NCBI RefSeq assembly: GCF_037031225.1 | Contig: NZ_JAYEZN010000001.1 | Span: 2,790,001 to 2,854,000, forward strand | DNA from: Halorientalis sp. LT38 | Lineage (GTDB): Archaea; Halobacteriota; Halobacteria; Halobacteriales; Haloarculaceae | Length of the DNA stretch: 64,000 bases | Reading direction: 5' to 3' | Part shown: positions 34,249 through 42,673 of the stretch, one piece after another | Numbering within the stretch: the stretch's first letter is position 1 | Layout of the letters: every line of letters begins with the position of its first letter | Notes under the pieces: generated by a model | Database searches by the model: none | What the model was told of the DNA's origin: nothing | Seen by the model: the letters and a program-made list of their open reading frames with translations, nothing else | Translations under genes and position numbers: made by a program

Positions 34249-35288
34249 GAGTAAAGCCGTTCGTGGTCGACCGGGAGGTAGTCGGCGGCGAGTTCGTCGA
34301 TCTTCTCGTCGACTGCGGGGGTTTCGCGGCCGTGGATCATCGTGAAGAGGTTGTAGGGCCAGTCCTGGTCCGGGCGGCGCGGTCGGTGATAGCAGAGCGT
34401 GACGTAGGGTAGCGAACCGACGGCCTCGCCCCAGGTATCGAGTTCGTCGTCGGGCACGTCCCAGACGACCATGCAGTTGCTGTCGAAGCCCGTCGTGAGG
34501 TGGTTGACGACGCACCCGATGCGCTTGATACAGCCGTTCTCCCGCAGTCGATCGACCGCCTCGATCACCGCATCCACGTCCGCGTCGACGGCCGCGGCGA
34601 CGTCCCGATACGGCGTCTCGGTCAGCGGGAAGCCGTCCTGGATCTCGAGCAGGAGTCGGCGGTCCAGCGCCGAGAGGTGGGCGGCGGCGTCCTCGCTGAT
34701 CCGGGTCGCCGAGGCGTCCGTCTCGGCGATCGACTCCCGTGCTCGCGGTTCCACCGCTCGCTCGTCCGGAGACGCGCCTTCCTGGCGCGTCTCCCGGGCG
34801 AATCGATCACCGTTCACCACGGGGAACTCCAGGTCGATGTAGTAGTCGGTCAGCATCGGCAGGACGAGCACGTCGAGTCCTGTCCTGTCCTCGACGTCCG
34901 CGATGATCGCGTCGCGCTTGTCCTTCGACCCCGCGGTCACGACGAACCACATGTTCCACTCGTGGTCGCGCCGGTAGTTGTGGTTGACCTGCCGGTGGTC
35001 GTTGACGATCTCGGCGACCGCCTCGAAGCGGTCCTCGGGCGCGGCGACTGCCGCGAGCGTCGAGGAGCCGATCACCGGCGGGTTGAGGACCGGCCCGAAC
35101 CGGCGGAAGACGCCCGCCTCGCGGAGGCGGCGGACCCGGGCCAGCGCGTCGGCGGCGTCGATCCCAAGGTCAGCGCCCACGGCCTCGAAGGGACGTTCCG
35201 TCACGGGGAACCCGCTCTGGTACCCGTCGACGAGCGCCGCGTCAACGTCGTCGACGTCCTCGCGCCAGTCGCCCGACCGGAGACTCAT
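34194..35288 (-). CDS. ahbAB: Siroheme decarboxylase, fused AhbA-AhbB (Lrp/AsnC-like)
   Basis: 364 residues formed by two tandem Lrp/AsnC-like units. Unit 1 (about 15-165) has GYQSGFPVTERPFEAVGADLGID, FRRFGPVLNP and NHNYRRDHEWNMWF; unit 2 (about 205-360) has IQDGFPLTETPYRDVAAAVDAD, KRIGCVVNH and LCYHRPRRPDQDWPYNLFTMIHG. This is the AhbA/AhbB (NirD-L related) pattern; the pair converts siroheme to 12,18-didecarboxysiroheme in the alternative haem pathway. A Ser/Arg/Glu-rich linker of about 40 residues joins the units. The ATG is MSLRSGDWRED; an upstream frame is non-family-like. Proximity to norZ (a haem enzyme) is suggestive only. Confidence 0.88.
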   Translation of the reverse strand: MSLRSGDWREDVDDVDAALVDGYQSGFPVTERPFEAVGADLGIDAADALARVRRLREAGVFRRFGPVLNPPVIGSSTLAAVAAPEDRFEAVAEIVNDHRQVNHNYRRDHEWNMWFVVTAGSKDKRDAIIADVEDRTGLDVLVLPMLTDYYIDLEFPVVNGDRFARETRQEGASPDERAVEPRARESIAETDASATRISEDAAAHLSALDRRLLLEIQDGFPLTETPYRDVAAAVDADVDAVIEAVDRLRENGCIKRIGCVVNHLTTGFDSNCMVVWDVPDDELDTWGEAVGSLPYVTLCYHRPRRPDQDWPYNLFTMIHGRETPAVDEKIDELAADYLPVDHERLYSTETLKQTGAQYDEIVGE

Positions 35289-35373
35289 TGCCTCCTGTTG
35301 GGAATTCCGAAGTGTAACGGTGTCGCTTCGCCGGCGCGAAACCGATATGTCGCGGGCGCTGCTCGTCCCGGCA

Positions 35374-35826
35374 ATGGTCAGGTACTTCGAGGACATCGCG
35401 GTCGGTGACACGCGCGAACACGGGAGCTACGAGGTCACAGAGGAAGAGATCCTCGAGTTCGCCGAACAGTACGATCCCCAGCCGTTCCACACGGACCCCG
35501 AGGCCGCCGAGGACACGATGTTCGGCGCTCTCACCGCAAGCGGCTGGCACACCGCCTCGATGTGCATGCGCCTGCTGGTCGAGTGTATGGAAAACGCCGA
35601 GTGGGCCTTCCAGGGGGCCCGCGGCGTGGACAACCTCCGCTGGATAACGCCCGTCAGACCCGGCGACGAACTCTCGATCGAGTACGAAGTCGTCGAGAAA
35701 CGCGCGGGCGACCGCCCCGACATCGGCGAGGTCGACAGCAAACTGACCGGCTTCAGGCAGGACGGCGATCCCGTCATCACGTGGGTCGGCCTGGGACTGC
35801 TCGAGAAGCGGTCGGCCGGCGAGTAG
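35374..35826 (+). CDS. MaoC-family dehydratase
   Basis: 150 residues. Single hot-dog domain: YFEDIAVGDTREHGSYEVTEEEILEFAEQYDPQPFHTDPEAA carries the (R)-hydratase catalytic Asp/His motif (DPQPFHTD). The family hydrates trans-2-enoyl-CoA to (R)-3-hydroxyacyl-CoA, feeding polyhydroxyalkanoate or fatty-acid pathways; the substrate is not determined here. ATG chosen because MVRYFED matches the family N terminus. Divergent from ahbAB. Confidence 0.86.
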   Translation: MVRYFEDIAVGDTREHGSYEVTEEEILEFAEQYDPQPFHTDPEAAEDTMFGALTASGWHTASMCMRLLVECMENAEWAFQGARGVDNLRWITPVRPGDELSIEYEVVEKRAGDRPDIGEVDSKLTGFRQDGDPVITWVGLGLLEKRSAGE

Positions 35827-35890
35827 GCGACCGCCGGATCCGGGCGGTTCGATCGACGATTTTCGAACGAACGGCCGGCGTCGGCTTCGT

Positions 35891-35900
35891 GAAATATATC
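35891..35900 (+). promoter_or_regulatory. TATA box of the TrpD2-like gene
   Basis: gaaatatatc is strongly AT-rich against the background and centred about 29 bases before the ATG at 35925. Confidence 0.65.
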
Positions 35901-35924
35901 GCGCTGGCGTGCCGACCGTTCGGT

Positions 35925-36992
35925 ATGACACAGGCGAGCCAGCAGTTCGGCGAATGGCCGCTCAAGCGACTGATGACCGAGGTCGTCGGCTCCGGCCACA
36001 AGTCCGCCGAGGACATGGACCGCGGACAGGCCCGCGAGGCGTTCCAGCGCATCCTGGCCGGCGAACCCGACCACACGACGCTCGGCGCGTTCTGGCTGGC
36101 AAACCGCTGGAAGCGCAACACCCCCGAGGAACTGGCCGCTTACACCGACGTCATGCGCGAGGAGTCGGTCGAAGTCGCCGCCCCCGACGCCGACCCCGTC
36201 GACTGCGGGGCCAACTACGACGGCAAACACTCGACGGCGATCCTCGGCGTCGCCGCCGGCGCAGTCGCGGCCGCGGCCGGGACTCCCGTCGTCGTCCACT
36301 CGGGCGATCGGGTCCCGACGCAGAAACTGGACGCGTACAAGCACGTCCTCGACGAACTGGGCGTCCGGACGGAACTCGACCCCGCCGAGAGCGCGGACAT
36401 GGTCGACGAGACCGGCTTCGGGTTCTACTACCAGCCGGCGTTCAATCCCGCGATCGACGACCTCTGGGAGCGCCGGGACATGATGGGCGTGCGCTCGTTC
36501 GTCAACACCGTCGAGACGCTGGCGAACCCGGCCGACGCCGACGTCCACCTCGGCAGTTTCTACCACCTCGCCTTCGCCGAGAAGATCGTCGACACCTTCC
36601 GCCACGTGGAGTCCCAGGACGTGTCCCGGGTGCTGATGTTCCAGGGCCAGGAGGGGTACGACGACATCCGCCCGGGTTCGACCGTGGTCGCTGAGTGGTC
36701 CGAAGGGGCGGAGTTGCAGGACTTCGAGATCGAGACCGGCGCGTACGGGATGGACTTCGCGGGCGAGGACCTGGAGGTCGACGACGTCGCGGCGGACTCG
36801 GCGTCGATCACGGAGGCCGTCCTCACCGGCGAGCGCGACGACCAGTTCGCCGACGCGGTGGCCGTCAACGCGGCGCTGCGAATGTACGCTCGCGAGGACG
36901 TGGACGACCTGGAGACGGGCCTCGACGTCGCGCGCGAGACCATCCAGAGCGGTGACGCCGCGGCGGTGCTCGAGGACCTGCGCGCGTTCTAA
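35925..36992 (+). CDS. TrpD2-like anthranilate-phosphoribosyltransferase-family protein
   Basis: 355 residues. Glycosyltransferase family 3 fold: an N-terminal helical domain (WPLKRLMTEVVGSGHKSAEDM, ILAGEPDHTTLGAFWLANRWKRNTPEEL) and an alpha/beta domain with DCGANYDGKHSTAI in place of the TrpD phosphate loop. VVHSGDRVPTQK and FQGQEGYDDIRPG follow. The altered PRPP loop suggests the TrpD2 (YbiB-like) branch, some of which bind DNA, rather than tryptophan synthesis; no other trp gene is nearby. Role uncertain. Confidence 0.78.
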   Translation: MTQASQQFGEWPLKRLMTEVVGSGHKSAEDMDRGQAREAFQRILAGEPDHTTLGAFWLANRWKRNTPEELAAYTDVMREESVEVAAPDADPVDCGANYDGKHSTAILGVAAGAVAAAAGTPVVVHSGDRVPTQKLDAYKHVLDELGVRTELDPAESADMVDETGFGFYYQPAFNPAIDDLWERRDMMGVRSFVNTVETLANPADADVHLGSFYHLAFAEKIVDTFRHVESQDVSRVLMFQGQEGYDDIRPGSTVVAEWSEGAELQDFEIETGAYGMDFAGEDLEVDDVAADSASITEAVLTGERDDQFADAVAVNAALRMYAREDVDDLETGLDVARETIQSGDAAAVLEDLRAF

Positions 36993-36993
36993 C

Positions 36994-37374
36994 TCAGCCC
37001 AGAACGGCTTTCACGGCCGCGTAATCGACGAGGACGACGGTCACGAACGCGGCGAAGACGCTCCCGTCGGGGCCCAGCGTCGGCGCGGCGAGCAGGACGA
37101 GACCCACGAGCTGCGCGGCCACGAGCGCGGAGACGGCGAGTCCCCAGCCGGCGGCACGCGGCAGGTCGTAGTCCCGCGGCCAGTAGGCGTGATAGAAAAA
37201 GGGCGGGAGGAAGGTGACCGGGATCCCGACGAACAGCGCCGGATAGGTGATCGTACCCAGGTGCTCGACGAGGCCGTAGACCACCGGGAACGCGAACGCG
37301 GCGGCGATGGCGAAGACGAGTCGCACCGGCGTCACCACCCCGGGCTCGGACGCGGTAGCCTTCGAGTTGCTCAT
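36994..37374 (-). CDS. Membrane protein with four predicted helices
   Basis: 126 residues from ATG (MSNSKATASEPG). Four hydrophobic segments at about 17-35, 43-60, 72-92 and 102-122. No family recognised. A TATA-like element (minus strand atttatgta, 37397-37405) lies about 26 bases upstream and supports this start over one nine codons earlier, which would overlap the promoter. The stop is one base after that of the convergent TrpD2-like gene. Confidence 0.72.
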   Translation of the reverse strand: MSNSKATASEPGVVTPVRLVFAIAAAFAFPVVYGLVEHLGTITYPALFVGIPVTFLPPFFYHAYWPRDYDLPRAAGWGLAVSALVAAQLVGLVLLAAPTLGPDGSVFAAFVTVVLVDYAAVKAVLG

Positions 37375-37396
37375 GTCGGGGAACGGGACGGACAGG

Positions 37397-37405
37397 TACA
37401 TAAAT
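37397..37405 (-). promoter_or_regulatory. TATA box of the small membrane protein gene
   Basis: Read on the minus strand, atttatgta lies about 26 bases before the ATG at 37374. It decides between two possible starts. Confidence 0.55.
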
Positions 37406-37456
37406 CACGCAGAGTCGGAGTCGGATCGGTATCGGTCTCCACCGGCCTCCGGTCGC

Positions 37457-37491
37457 CTCCGGCGACCCCGAGGCGCAAAAACGCGGGCGGC
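37457..37491. repeat. Diverged relative of the A/B cassette core
   Basis: gcctccggcgaccc (37457-37470) is identical to 14 bases inside element B (34071-34084). It is followed 8 bases later by aaaaacgcgggcg, which differs by one base from the element core. The outer arm and the flanking gene-end duplication are absent. It lies between two divergent genes. Likely a decayed copy or a shared sub-motif. Confidence 0.45.
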
Positions 37492-37524
37492 AGGCTTTTC
37501 GGTGGCAATCGCGTCGGTCCGGCC

Positions 37525-38172
37525 ATGGGTGACCAAGCAACGCCGAGCGGCCGACTCTCGACGGGGGTCGACCTGCTCGACAGCGGTCTCGGTGGGGGCG
37601 TGCCGACGGGGAGTCTCGTCGCGGTGTCCGCGCTACCGCGAGCGCAGAGCGAACCCCTCCTCTACGCGATGGCGGCCGCGAACTCGACGCGGTACCTCTC
37701 GACGCTGCGACCGGCCGAGGAGGTCAGCGACGTGCTCGCGAAGACGGTGGCAGTCGGGCCGGACGACCTCGACGTGGACGTGCGCGGCGTCGACGGCGAC
37801 GAGGTGCTCGGCGACCCCGAGGAGTTCCTGTGCGGCCTCGACGCCAACTCGCTCGTGGTGCTCGACCCGACGACCGAACTCGAACAGGGCGACCGGATCC
37901 GATACCGCGAATTTCTGGACACCTGCAAACGGGCGCTGCGGATGACCGACAGCGTCGGGCTCTTTCACTGCCACGAGAACACCCCGTCGGTACTCCGGCG
38001 GGGCATGACCCTCGCGCGGGCCGACCAGGTCTGGGACGTGCGGATGGACGTGGTCGACCGGGAGGTCCGGACCTGCCTCGCGGTCACCAAAGTCCGGGGC
38101 GGGACGCCGCTCGGCGTCCTGGACCTGGCCTTCGACGGGGAGGGCGTGCGCGCCGCCGTCGCCCGGGACTAA
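37525..38172 (+). CDS. RAD55/KaiC-like protein with degenerate P-loop (HTR-like)
   Basis: 215 residues. Starts [40 protein letters not shown], the N-terminal layout of RAD55/KaiC ATPases, but the Walker A lysine is missing (SALPRAQSE where GxGKT is expected). The Walker B-like strand [12 protein letters not shown] is present. Probably not a functional ATPase; related haloarchaeal proteins are placed near signalling genes. A second member with the same loss is at about 48.2 kb. Confidence 0.75.
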   Translation: MGDQATPSGRLSTGVDLLDSGLGGGVPTGSLVAVSALPRAQSEPLLYAMAAANSTRYLSTLRPAEEVSDVLAKTVAVGPDDLDVDVRGVDGDEVLGDPEEFLCGLDANSLVVLDPTTELEQGDRIRYREFLDTCKRALRMTDSVGLFHCHENTPSVLRRGMTLARADQVWDVRMDVVDREVRTCLAVTKVRGGTPLGVLDLAFDGEGVRAAVARD

Positions 38173-38209
38173 CACCAGACTTTTCCCCCGACCGAGCGGA
38201 GTGAGAGCC

Positions 38210-38755
38210 ATGAGTGACCTGACGGCGACGCTCCACACGACCCACGGCGACATCGAGATCGACCTGTTCGACGAGCGCGCGCCCGACACCGTCGAGAACT
38301 TCGTCAACCTGGCCGAACACGACCCGGCCGCGGACGACGAACCGGCGCCGGAGACGACGACCTGGGAGGACCCCGAGACGGGCGAGATCCGCGGCGACTC
38401 GCTCTACGCCGGCGTCGAGTTCCACCGCATCATCGAGGACTTCATGATCCAGGGCGGGGACCCGACCGGCACCGGCCGCGGCGGCCCCGGCTACCAGTTC
38501 GACGACGAGTTCCACGACGAACTGCGCCACGACGGCCCCGGCAAGCTCTCGATGGCCAACAGCGGCCCGAACACCAACGGCTCGCAGTTCTTCATCACGC
38601 TGGACGCCCAGCCCCACCTCGACGACAAACACGCCGTCTTCGGCGAAGTGATCGACGGGATGGACGTCGTCGAGGAGATCGGCAACCTCGAGACCGACGG
38701 CCGGGACAACCCCGCCGAGACCGTCGAGATCGAGTCCGTGACGATCAACCGGTAG
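38210..38755 (+). CDS. Cyclophilin-type peptidyl-prolyl isomerase
   Basis: 181 residues. Cyclophilin core: [69 protein letters not shown] and [19 protein letters not shown]. The catalytic Arg (FHRII), Gln (MIQGGD) and Phe (SQFFIT) are present. An acidic insert of about 30 residues ([20 protein letters not shown]) follows the first helix, as in other haloarchaeal cyclophilins. Cytoplasmic, no signal peptide. ATG three codons after an in-frame GTG was chosen because it gives the usual MSDLTATL. Confidence 0.94.
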   Translation: MSDLTATLHTTHGDIEIDLFDERAPDTVENFVNLAEHDPAADDEPAPETTTWEDPETGEIRGDSLYAGVEFHRIIEDFMIQGGDPTGTGRGGPGYQFDDEFHDELRHDGPGKLSMANSGPNTNGSQFFITLDAQPHLDDKHAVFGEVIDGMDVVEEIGNLETDGRDNPAETVEIESVTINR

Positions 38756-38840
38756 AACCGACGGGTTTCGAGTTCCATCCGCCGTCTCCGAACGAACGGA
38801 AAGCGACAACGGAAAGACCGGTGGTCCCCAACCGCAGGAT

Positions 38841-39182
38841 ATGAGCGACGCGGACGAGCCCGTCGACCCCAGCGAGATCGGCGAGGGGGCGGCCCCGCCG
38901 GTCGAGGAAAAGCCGTACAAGATCATCTTCGAGGCGAACAAGTGCTTCGGCGCAGGGAAGTGCGCCGAGTTCTCCGACAACTGGACGCTCGATATCTCGA
39001 CGGGCATCGCAAAGCCCGAGGCCTACTTCTTCGACGAGGCGGAGCTGGAGCACAACGTGGCGGCGGCCAAAGCGTGCCCGGCGAAGAAAGACAAGGGGAT
39101 CATCCACGTCGTCGACCGCCGGACCAACGAGGAGATCGCTCCCGACCCCGAGGGCGACGGCACGCTCAGCGTCGACTGGTGA
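38841..39182 (+). CDS. Single-cluster ferredoxin
   Basis: 113 residues, acidic. Motif CFGAGKCAE and a later ACPAKK give three cysteines, consistent with a [3Fe-4S] cluster (the second residue of the usual 4Fe pattern is not Cys). An N-terminal acidic tail of 25 residues precedes the fold. Electron carrier; partner unknown. Convergent with the next gene. Confidence 0.8.
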   Translation: MSDADEPVDPSEIGEGAAPPVEEKPYKIIFEANKCFGAGKCAEFSDNWTLDISTGIAKPEAYFFDEAELEHNVAAAKACPAKKDKGIIHVVDRRTNEEIAPDPEGDGTLSVDW

Positions 39183-39185
39183 GCG

Positions 39186-39800
39186 TCACCGCTCGGCCTC
39201 GTCCCCTCTGAGTTCGCGCGACGGATCGGTCGTGTCCCGGAGCCCTTCTGCGTCTTCAGCCCGGTAGACGCCGGCGTTTCGGTGCTGATCGGCGTCCTCG
39301 ACCAGCCGTCCGTCCTCGCGCTGGCGTTCGACGACGGTCTGGGCCTCGTCTCTGCTGACCCGGCCGACGACGCTGATCGCGGATTCGAGTTCGCGGAGGG
39401 GGACGCCCAGATCCGTGTCGGCCGAGGCGCGCGGGAACCCGTCGGCTTCGCGCTGGATGCACTCGACGTATGCTTCGGCGTCGGTCGACCCACCCAGCGC
39501 GTCGTGCCAGGACGGGGGATAGACGCTGATGCGGTCGTCGCCGAGCCGGTAGACCGATCCGGAGCCGGCCCAGTCGCTGGCCCCAGTCAGGGCGCTCTCG
39601 ACGTCCTCGAGGAAGGCGTCGGCGTCGAAGGCGTAGTCGCGCTCCTCGGTCAGCCGGTGGGCGTACGCCTCCAGCCGGTCCCACTCGAGGCCCTGGCTCT
39701 CGGACTCGTGGCGTTCGACGAGCGCCAGCAGGTCGATGGTGGTCATCGTCTCGCCTTCCTGCTTGATCTCGGCGAGGACCGCGTCGGAGAGGTCGGTCAT
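39186..39800 (-). CDS. Hypothetical acidic protein
   Basis: 204 residues. Alpha-helical, with possible winged-helix character in TTIDLLALVERHESESQGLEWDRLEAYAHRLTEE and a second half VPLRELESAISVVGRVSRDEAQTVVERQREDGRLVEDAD. No cysteines apart from one, no signal peptide, no TM helices. No family recognised. Convergent with the ferredoxin gene, with three bases between stops. Confidence 0.7.
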   Translation of the reverse strand: MTDLSDAVLAEIKQEGETMTTIDLLALVERHESESQGLEWDRLEAYAHRLTEERDYAFDADAFLEDVESALTGASDWAGSGSVYRLGDDRISVYPPSWHDALGGSTDAEAYVECIQREADGFPRASADTDLGVPLRELESAISVVGRVSRDEAQTVVERQREDGRLVEDADQHRNAGVYRAEDAEGLRDTTDPSRELRGDEAER

Positions 39801-39957
39801 GGGGGCGGGTACGGCGACCCGCCGGAAAAGCGACCGGAGAGTGGGGGTCGAGTGGCAACGAGGCGGGAAGGGAGTGGAGTCCAGTGGACGTGAATCCGCC
39901 CGCTGGCCGGCGGTGGACCGAAACCGACAAACCTCTCACCGATGGAGAGGGAAACGC

Positions 39958-40041
39958 GCGAGGGTAGCCAAGCCTGGAAACGGCGGCGGACTTAAGATCC
40001 GCTCCCGTAGGGGTCCAGGGGTTCAAATCCCCTCCCTCGCA
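39958..40041 (+). tRNA. tRNA-Leu (TAA anticodon)
   Basis: 84 bases with a long variable arm, as expected for a type II tRNA. Acceptor GCGAGGG pairs with CCCTCGC, discriminator A. Anticodon arm GCGGA-CTTAAGA-TCCGC gives TAA. T arm AGGGGTTCAAATCCCCT. CCA not encoded, no intron. A short hairpin (cctctc accgat ggagagg) lies just upstream. Its 3' end is duplicated downstream. Confidence 0.97.
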
Positions 40042-40163
40042 TGAGTGTGCGCCCCCAACTCGGGGGCGCACCGAATCGTTGAGATATTTGAACCCGGGGA
40101 GTCGCACGCTCGACCAACGGGAGAGACCGTCTCCACTCGGTTCAAATCCCCTCCCTCGCATGA
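40020..40163. repeat. Duplicated tRNA-Leu 3' end flanking a hairpin (att-like)
   Basis: A perfect 25-base direct repeat, 40020-40044 and 40139-40163, comprises the T-loop and acceptor 3' half of tRNA-Leu plus tga. The downstream copy has no matching 5' half, so it is not a second tRNA. The 94-base spacer begins with a perfect 10-bp hairpin (gtgcgccccc / gggggcgcac, 40047-40071, five-base loop). tRNA 3' ends are standard integration sites in haloarchaea; no integrase is present. Confidence 0.8.
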
Positions 40164-40253
40164 CGGCGCGGCGCACTCCACTTCTCGACCCTGTCACTGT
40201 CGCGGGATTCCGTTAGTTTCACGCCGGCGTATCGAGTGGTCGGAGGCGAGGCC

Positions 40254-42092
40254 GTGGTATCACCGAGACAACTCGTCGGGCGGGTGGCGGGGCGGGTCCG
40301 GGACGACCTGCGCGCGGATCCGTACCTCCCGTACATCCTGCTCGGCGCGCTCCTGCTGGCCGGGTTCTGGTTCTGGCACCGGATCCCCAACTTCGCGACG
40401 CGGGACGAGAAAGAGCGACTGCTCGATCCGCTGGTCGCGTACGGCCGGGTCCTGGCGGATCCCGGATTCGAGTCGCTGCGGGAGGGCGTCGCCTGGGGTC
40501 GGGTCCCCTTCGGGGCGACCTTCTACCTGTTCGGGCTCTGTCTGCTGCCGGTCGTGATCGCCGCGGCAGTCCTCGGGGACCTCGGGGCGATCACGGGGCT
40601 GGGCTTCCCCGCGGACGTCTTCGGCTACTACCCGGCCTGGCAGGCGGTGCCGGAGTGGATCTGGGTGTCGAGTCTGACCGTCGTGCGGTTGGCGAACGTG
40701 GCCTTCGCCGTCGGGTCGGTGTATCTGACCTACCGGTTCGGGACGGCGATGCGGGACCGCTGGACGGGCCGGCTCTCGGCCGTCCTGCTGACGCTGACTT
40801 TCGGCTTCCTCACCATCGCCCACGAGGGCGGCGAGGACATGCCGGCGCTGTTTTTCGTCCTGCTGACGCTGTACCTTGCGTTGCGGTACGTCCAGACCGG
40901 CGATGGGGGTCGGTTTTACGGGGCGAGCGTCGCCGGTGGCGTCGCCATCGCGTTCAAGCTCACCGCGGCACCCGTCGTGCTCCTCGTGGGGCTTGCGCAC
41001 CTGCTCCGGTCTCGCCGGGCGGGCGACCATCGAGAGCCCGCCGAATGTGCGAGCGACGAAGCCGCGAGCCGGGCGGGAACGGACTGGCGCGACGCACTGC
41101 TACGGCCGCGGCTGGTCGCGACGGGCGCCCTACTGGGGCTGGTGACCGTCGTGCTCGGCTTCCCGACGTTCCTCGTCGCCGGTCCGGAACCGTTCGTCGA
41201 GCGGGTCTTCGGCGACTCGATCGGGCGGGCCAGTTCGGCGACCGGCCCGCCCGCGCCGATCTGGTGGTGGTTCCTCCGCGGGTACTTCAGCGCGCTCTCA
41301 CTGCCGCTGTTCGTCGCCGCCGTGGGTGGCGTACTGGCGGGCGTCGCAGCACTGCGAAGTCGGACGGAGGCACGAGAGCGCGAAGGGCTCGCGTTCGTCC
41401 TTGCCCTGCTCGTGACCTATCTGGTCGTCTTCTCGCAGTGGCAGGACTTTCGGGTCCACCACCTGCTGCCGACGTTCCCGCTGCTGGCCCTGCTCGTCGC
41501 GCGTGGCTTCGCGTCGCTCCGTGCGTCCCGGCCGCGCGTCGCGACTCCGCTGCTAGCCGTCCTCCTCGTGACGACCGGCACCTACGCCGTCGCGGGTGAC
41601 GTCGGCTACGCCTTTATGCCCCGGGACCAGGCCAACGACTGGATCGACACGCACGTGGACGACGAGGAGACGATGGAGGTCTACCGCGGCGACCTCCAGG
41701 ACGCGGTGGTCCCCCACGAGCAGCGGATCCGCTACGAGTTCGCCGGCGGGACCGAAGCCGAGGACTGCCCGCGGTACATCCAGCTGACCTATCGCGATCG
41801 ACTGGTGTTCAAGACCGGTGAACATTACGGGACCACAGACGCGCAGCGCGAGTACCTCAGGAGGGTCATCGAGGGCGAGTACGGGTACGTGATGGTGGCC
41901 GCGTTCGGACCTCAGCCCGGGAAGTACGCGCCGGACCGCCCGACGCCGGGGTCGCTCGTCGAGATCCTGCCGCTCGGACTCCGACCGCAGACCGACCAGT
42001 ACTCCGACGAGCAGGAACTCGCGACCAACCAGTACACCGCCATATACGAGCGGGTCGGACCCTGCGACCCCAGCCGCGACCCGCCGTTCTAG
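40254..42092 (+). CDS. Glycosyltransferase-39-like multi-pass membrane protein
   Basis: 612 residues from the GTG preceded by GGAGG (40242-40246, 7 bases away); a GTG six codons earlier would place the Shine-Dalgarno inside the gene. Eleven or so hydrophobic helices span residues 25-450, and the first extracellular loop holds RDEKERLLDPLVAYGR, reminiscent of the acidic DE motif of ArnT/PMT-type enzymes that use polyprenyl-phosphate sugars. The last ~150 residues are a hydrophilic extracellular domain with two cysteines. Probably adds sugars to lipid or S-layer glycans; donor and acceptor unknown. Confidence 0.78.
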   Translation: MVSPRQLVGRVAGRVRDDLRADPYLPYILLGALLLAGFWFWHRIPNFATRDEKERLLDPLVAYGRVLADPGFESLREGVAWGRVPFGATFYLFGLCLLPVVIAAAVLGDLGAITGLGFPADVFGYYPAWQAVPEWIWVSSLTVVRLANVAFAVGSVYLTYRFGTAMRDRWTGRLSAVLLTLTFGFLTIAHEGGEDMPALFFVLLTLYLALRYVQTGDGGRFYGASVAGGVAIAFKLTAAPVVLLVGLAHLLRSRRAGDHREPAECASDEAASRAGTDWRDALLRPRLVATGALLGLVTVVLGFPTFLVAGPEPFVERVFGDSIGRASSATGPPAPIWWWFLRGYFSALSLPLFVAAVGGVLAGVAALRSRTEAREREGLAFVLALLVTYLVVFSQWQDFRVHHLLPTFPLLALLVARGFASLRASRPRVATPLLAVLLVTTGTYAVAGDVGYAFMPRDQANDWIDTHVDDEETMEVYRGDLQDAVVPHEQRIRYEFAGGTEAEDCPRYIQLTYRDRLVFKTGEHYGTTDAQREYLRRVIEGEYGYVMVAAFGPQPGKYAPDRPTPGSLVEILPLGLRPQTDQYSDEQELATNQYTAIYERVGPCDPSRDPPF

Positions 42093-42132
42093 CGCGACGG
42101 GCTTTTCAGGACCTCGCCCGTTGGTGCCGTCA

Positions 42133-42654
42133 ATGACCGACGACGCAGTCCCGGAACGCGCCGCGCGGGCCTTCGACGCCCACGACGCCTTCGAGCAGGC
42201 GGACGACGGGTACGAACTGACGACCGTCGCCTTCGACGCCGTCGTGACCGCCGACGAAACCGACGACTGGGCGCTCGCCTACACCCTCGTCGTCCGTGCG
42301 CCGATGCTCTCGTCGGCCGTCGACGGCGAGGTCGGCGACGCCGTCGAGGCCGGCTGGTTCGACACATTCGAGCGGCGCCTCGAAGACGCCCCGACGGTCA
42401 CCCGGACCGACGTGGAACTGGACGACCTGACGCTCACCGAAGTCGACGGCGAGGCGGTCGCCGAGTTCGCTTTCACCTTCGGGAACGCCGACCGGGTCCC
42501 AGACCTGGCGAAGGCCTTCGCCGAGTACGTCGAGGGCACCTACGTCGAGGGTGTGGTCCCGGGCTACGACTACGAGGGCGTGGTCGCCGACCTGATGGGG
42601 TCCGCGGCCTCGGCCGGCGGGAGCGACGGCGAGCGCGGCGGGACGCCGCTCTGA
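42133..42654 (+). CDS. Conserved haloarchaeal protein (DUF5813-like)
   Basis: 173 residues, very acidic, soluble. Begins MTDDAVPERAARAFDAHDAFEQADDGYELTTVAFD; the repeated beta-strand/helix pattern with YTLVVRAPML and VAEFAFTFGNADRVPD fits a haloarchaea-specific family I associate with DUF5813, from memory. The C-terminal 20 residues are Gly/Ser rich. Function unknown. ATG four codons after an upstream ATG was chosen because MTDD is the usual beginning. Confidence 0.7.
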   Translation: MTDDAVPERAARAFDAHDAFEQADDGYELTTVAFDAVVTADETDDWALAYTLVVRAPMLSSAVDGEVGDAVEAGWFDTFERRLEDAPTVTRTDVELDDLTLTEVDGEAVAEFAFTFGNADRVPDLAKAFAEYVEGTYVEGVVPGYDYEGVVADLMGSAASAGGSDGERGGTPL

Positions 42655-42673
42655 CCGGGTCGCCAGGTCCGGA

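Noticed and set aside
40081-40163. Possible second tRNA gene downstream of tRNA-Leu
   Set aside because: Only the 3' half is present; the T stem cannot pair and no anticodon arm exists, so it is a partial duplication.
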